In this document: one piece after another, positions 61,080 to 64,000 of the stretch
Layout of the letters: each line of letters begins with the position of its first letter
Position numbering within the stretch: the first letter of the stretch is position 1
Assembly (NCBI RefSeq): GCF_022374875.2
Contig: NZ_CP092427.2
Coordinates: forward strand, 620,001 to 684,000
Origin: Mycolicibacterium rufum
GTDB taxonomy: Bacteria; Actinomycetota; Actinomycetes; Mycobacteriales; Mycobacteriaceae
Length of the DNA: 64,000 bases
Reading direction: 5' to 3'
The notes under the pieces: generated by a model
Told to the model about the DNA's origin: nothing
The model's input: the letters and a program-made list of their open reading frames with translations, nothing else
The model's database searches: none
Program-made: the position numbers and the translations under genes

Positions 61080-63079
61080 TCCAGGAACCCCTTGCGGGCG
61101 TCGCCCGGCGCGGACTGCGGCGCGAGCTTCTTGAGCCGCTCCGAGGAGGACAGCTGCCAGGGCACCGAGGTCACCATGACGTTGGGCTCGAACAGCAGCC
61201 TGCCCTTGAGCCGCAGCGCGCTCTGGTTGTGCAGCACCTGCTCCCACCAGTGCCCGACGACGTACTCGGGGATGAAGACCGTCACCACGGTGCGCGGGGA
61301 TTCCCGGCTGACCCGCTTGACGTACTCGAGCACCGGGCGGGTGATCTCGCGGTAGGGCGAGGCGATGACCTTCAACGGCACGCTGATGTCACTGGACTCC
61401 CATTTGTGCACCAGCTCGCGGGTCTCGGCGTCGTCGACGCTGACCGTGATGGCCTCCAGCACGTCGGGGCGGGTGGCCCGCGCGTAGGCCAGCGCGCGCA
61501 GCGTGGGCAGGTGCACGTTGGACACCAGCACGACCGCGTGGTTGCGGCTGGGCAGCACGATGTCCTCGGTCTCGGCGGCGCGGGCCTCGAGTTCCCTGCT
61601 GACCGAGGCGTAGTGGCGGTGGATCAACTTCATGATGAAGAACAGCGCCGCCATCGCCAGGATCGCGATCCACGCCCCGACGAGGAACTTGGTGATCACC
61701 ACGATGATCAGCACCGTGCCGGTGCACAGGAAGCCGATGGTGTTGATCACCCGCGAGCGCATCATCCGGGCCCGCGCCGGTCCGTCGGTCTCGGTGCGCA
61801 GCAACCGCGTCCAGTGCCGCACCATGCCGATCTGGCTGAGCGTGAACGACACGAACACCCCGACGATGTACAGCTGGATCAGCGCCGTCACCTGCGCCTG
61901 GAACGCCACGATGAACGCGACCGCCCCGAACGCCAGGAACAAAATGCCGTTGGAGAACGCCAGCCGGTCACCGCGGGTGTGCAGCTGACGCGGCAGGTAA
62001 CGGTCCTGCGCCAGAATCGAACCCAGAACCGGGAAGCCGTTGAACGCAGTGTTGGCTGCCAGCACCAGGATCAGCGCGGTGACGCCGGCGATCAAGTAGA
62101 GCCCGATCGGGAAGTCGTGGAACACCGCGTCGGCCAGCTGCGCGACCAGCGTCTTCTGCTGGTAGTCCGGCGGCGCCCCCCCGAGCTGCTCGAGCGGCCG
62201 CTCGGCGATCTGCGCCCCGGTCGCCCGCGCCAGCATGATGATGCCCATGAACAACGTGATCGCGATGACGCCGAGCAGCAGCAGCGTCGTGGCGGCGTTG
62301 CGCGACTTGGGTTTCTGGAACGCGGGCACCCCGTTGCTGATGGCCTCCACCCCGGTCAGCGCGGCGCTGCCGGACGAGAACGCGCGGGCGATCAGGAACA
62401 CCAGCGCGAAACCCATCACGTCGCCGTGCTCGGAATGCATCTCGAAGCCCGCCGATTCCGCGCGCAGATGGTGCCCCAGCACGTAGATCTGGAAGAACCC
62501 CCAGGCGAGCATGATGTACATGCCGATCATGAACGCGTAGGTCGGGATCGCGAACGCGGTGCCCGATTCCCGGATGCCGCGCAGGTTCAACGAGGCCAGG
62601 ATGGTGATCGCCGCGACGGCGAACCACACCTTGTGCTGGTCGACGAACGGGATCGCCGAACCGATGTTGGACATCGCCGAGGACATCGACACCGCGACGG
62701 TCAGCACGTAGTCGACCAGCAGCGCGCTGGCGACCGTCAGCCCGGCCGTGGGGCCCAGGTTGGTCGTCACCACCTCGTAGTCGCCGCCGCCGGACGGGTA
62801 GGCGTGCACGTTCTGCCGGTAGCTCGCGATCACGATCAGCATGACGCCGGCGACCACCAGCCCGATCCACGGCGCCAACGAATAGGCCGACAGGCCCGCG
62901 ACCGACAGCACCAGGAAGATCTCCTCCGGGGCGTAGGCCACCGAGGACAGCGCGTCGGAGGCGAAGACCGGGAGGGCGATCCGCTTGGGCAACAGGGTGT
63001 GCGCCAGTTTGTCGCTGCGGAACGGCCGGCCCAGTACGAGCCGCCGCGCGGCCGTCGAAAGCTTGGACACGAGTGCCAA
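61076..63079 (-). CDS. APC-superfamily permease (KimA-like potassium-transporter candidate)
   Basis: A 667-residue transporter with about twelve helices and a ~200-residue cytoplasmic C-terminus. The N-terminus has LPVFASDALSSVAYAPEEIF and HAYPSGGGDYEVVTTNLGPT, the APC substrate-site helices. The C-terminal region carries VVLVSNVHLPTLRALAYARA, USP-like. The whole resembles Bacillus KimA-type K+/H+ symporters. Its divergent neighbours are TrkA-type potassium regulators, consistent with potassium uptake. M. tuberculosis Rv2690c has the same position. ATG 63079. The assignment of K+ is inferred. Confidence 0.9.
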   Translation of the reverse strand: MALVSKLSTAARRLVLGRPFRSDKLAHTLLPKRIALPVFASDALSSVAYAPEEIFLVLSVAGLSAYSLAPWIGLVVAGVMLIVIASYRQNVHAYPSGGGDYEVVTTNLGPTAGLTVASALLVDYVLTVAVSMSSAMSNIGSAIPFVDQHKVWFAVAAITILASLNLRGIRESGTAFAIPTYAFMIGMYIMLAWGFFQIYVLGHHLRAESAGFEMHSEHGDVMGFALVFLIARAFSSGSAALTGVEAISNGVPAFQKPKSRNAATTLLLLGVIAITLFMGIIMLARATGAQIAERPLEQLGGAPPDYQQKTLVAQLADAVFHDFPIGLYLIAGVTALILVLAANTAFNGFPVLGSILAQDRYLPRQLHTRGDRLAFSNGILFLAFGAVAFIVAFQAQVTALIQLYIVGVFVSFTLSQIGMVRHWTRLLRTETDGPARARMMRSRVINTIGFLCTGTVLIIVVITKFLVGAWIAILAMAALFFIMKLIHRHYASVSRELEARAAETEDIVLPSRNHAVVLVSNVHLPTLRALAYARATRPDVLEAITVSVDDAETRELVHKWESSDISVPLKVIASPYREITRPVLEYVKRVSRESPRTVVTVFIPEYVVGHWWEQVLHNQSALRLKGRLLFEPNVMVTSVPWQLSSSERLKKLAPQSAPGDARKGFLD

Positions 63080-63188
63080 GGGTAAGCCCGACGGTCACCG
63101 GACGCTGCAAAGCTGTAGCGTTCCTCAAAGCATCAGTGGCGGGAGATCGCAGACCGCCACGTTCGGCCCCCGCCGGAAAGGACCCCAG

Positions 63189-63860
63189 GTGCGTGTAGTG
63201 GTGATGGGATGCGGCCGGGTCGGCGCCTCCCTGTCCGACAGTCTGGCCCGGATCGGACACGACGTCGCCGTCATCGACCGCGACGGCACGGCCTTTCACC
63301 GCCTGTCGCCGGAGTTCCCGGGTCAACGGGTGCTGGGCATGGGGTTCGACCGCGACGTGCTGATCAGAGCTGGTATCGAGGGGGCCTCGGCGTTCGCGGC
63401 GGTGTCCTCCGGCGACAACTCCAACATCATCTCCGCCCGGGTGGCGCGCGAGACCTTCGGCGTACAGCGCGTGGTGGCGCGCATCTACGACGCCAAGCGC
63501 GCCGCGGTCTACGAACGGCTGGGCATCCCGACCGTGGCGACGGTGCCGTGGACCACCGACCGGCTGCTCAACGTGCTGACCCGGGAGACCGAGACCACCA
63601 AGTGGCGCGATCCGACGGGCAACGTCGGCGTCGCCGAGCTTTCCCTGCACGAGAACTGGGTGGGCCGGCGGCTGTCCGATCTGGAGGCGGCGACGTCGGG
63701 CCGGGCCGCGTTCCTGATCCGCTTCGGCGCGGGTCTGCTGCCCGACGCGAAGACCGTCATCCAGGCGGGCGATCAGGTGTACCTGGCCGCGATCTCCGGT
63801 CACATCGCCGAAGCGCTGGCGATCGCGGCGCTTCCGCCGAGCGAGGAGGCCGACGCGTGA
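63189..63860 (+). CDS. ceoB: TrkA-type potassium-uptake regulator CeoB
   Basis: A 223-residue NAD-binding regulator of Trk-type potassium uptake. The RCK-N domain (about 1-130) starts VRVVVMGCGRVGASLSDSLA, the GxGxxG/A nucleotide motif, and the acidic partner is in VAVIDRDGTA. The RCK-C domain (about 135-223) includes VAELSLHENWVGRRLSDLEA. GTG 63189 has AAAGGACCCC upstream. ceoC follows 31 bases later; the APC permease is divergent 109 bases away. It matches Rv2691. Confidence 0.93.
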   Translation: MRVVVMGCGRVGASLSDSLARIGHDVAVIDRDGTAFHRLSPEFPGQRVLGMGFDRDVLIRAGIEGASAFAAVSSGDNSNIISARVARETFGVQRVVARIYDAKRAAVYERLGIPTVATVPWTTDRLLNVLTRETETTKWRDPTGNVGVAELSLHENWVGRRLSDLEAATSGRAAFLIRFGAGLLPDAKTVIQAGDQVYLAAISGHIAEALAIAALPPSEEADA

Positions 63861-63891
63861 CCGCCGGCGACGATCATGAGGAGCGCCGGGT

Positions 63892-64000
63892 ATGAAGGTC
63901 GCCATCGCCGGGGCGGGCGCCGTCGGCCGGTCCATCGCCCGTGAACTGGTGGAGTCCCATGAGGTCACCCTGCTCGAACGCAACCCCGACCACATCGAGG
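63892..64000 (+). CDS. ceoC: TrkA-type regulator CeoC, first 36 residues (runs off the right edge)
   Basis: The N-terminal Rossmann motif KVAIAGAGAVGRSIARELVE and LLERNPDHIE are seen. ATG 63892 has AGGAGCGCCGGG upstream. It is the second TrkA-like gene after ceoB, as in Rv2691-Rv2692. Only 36 codons are in the window, so domain content cannot be checked. Confidence 0.88.
   Translation, partial: MKVAIAGAGAVGRSIARELVESHEVTLLERNPDHIE

Noticed and set aside
58866..63085. Long plus-strand frames (829 and 618 codons) opposite nhaA, the methyltransferase and the APC permease
   Set aside because: Low-complexity Arg/His/Gln translations complementary to conserved membrane-protein and enzyme genes.

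Overview
The window is about 70% GC with dense genes, frequent GTG and TTG starts and many 4-base stop/start overlaps. Gene content points to a mycobacterium, probably a rapid-growing Mycolicibacterium-like environmental species: DevR, SigF-type sigma factor, AftC, ClpC2, Acg-type nitroreductases, an LpqY/SugABC-type transporter and a coproporphyrin-type haem pathway. From about 38.9 kb to the right edge the gene order follows, from memory, the M. tuberculosis Rv2667-Rv2692 segment: clpC2, secreted protein, GNAT, zapE-like ATPase, ribD-like reductase, lipoprotein hydrolase, aftC, msrB, hemQ, hemY, hemE, DUF3000, RNase D, dxs, trmA-like, APC permease, ceoB, ceoC. No insertion sequence, phage gene, rRNA or CRISPR array was seen.

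Layout. 0-3.5 kb: 5' part of thrS, a PGPGW membrane protein, a hotdog thioesterase, an aldo/keto reductase and a DUF1990 protein. 3.6-8.2 kb: a GAF-ANTAR regulator facing a 1259-residue secreted Pro/Val/Gly/Ala repeat protein across a strong hairpin. 8.2-12.4 kb: a dormancy-type cluster (two Acg nitroreductases, tandem universal stress protein, DevR) with DevR-box-like sites but no sensor kinase. 12.4-19.8 kb: an alpha-glucoside island (GH13 glucosidase divergent from a lipoprotein/permease/ATPase importer and a DUF4032 kinase-like protein). 19.8-21.7 kb: two MEDS-domain regulators. 21.8-24.9 kb: a molybdate regulator plus modABC. 25-32 kb: signalling genes (GGDEF-EAL, GAF-ANTAR, SigF-type sigma factor, AraC, STAS).

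31.4-33.8 kb holds the most unusual locus: a tiny, Cys-free acidic peptide made of three 23-residue repeats, followed within 9 and 11 bp by a JmjC/cupin-type oxygenase and a sucrase/ferredoxin-like iron-sulfur protein. It has the architecture of a peptide-modification cassette. 34-36.3 kb carries an L,D-transpeptidase, four tRNAs and a DUF6636 protein. 36.4-39 kb has small secreted or hypothetical proteins, an SOS-box-like site, a perfect 14-bp hairpin with a six-C loop, a short AraC protein and an SRPBCC protein.

39-64 kb is conserved housekeeping: ClpC2 with a palindrome beside its start, riboflavin-type reductase, arabinan synthesis, methionine sulfoxide repair, the end of haem synthesis, RNase D, a fused E1 dehydrogenase, DXP synthase, a Na+/H+ antiporter, an RNA methyltransferase, an APC permease and Trk potassium-uptake regulators. 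An EAL-only paralogue of the 25-kb GGDEF-EAL protein is inserted between msrB and hemQ.
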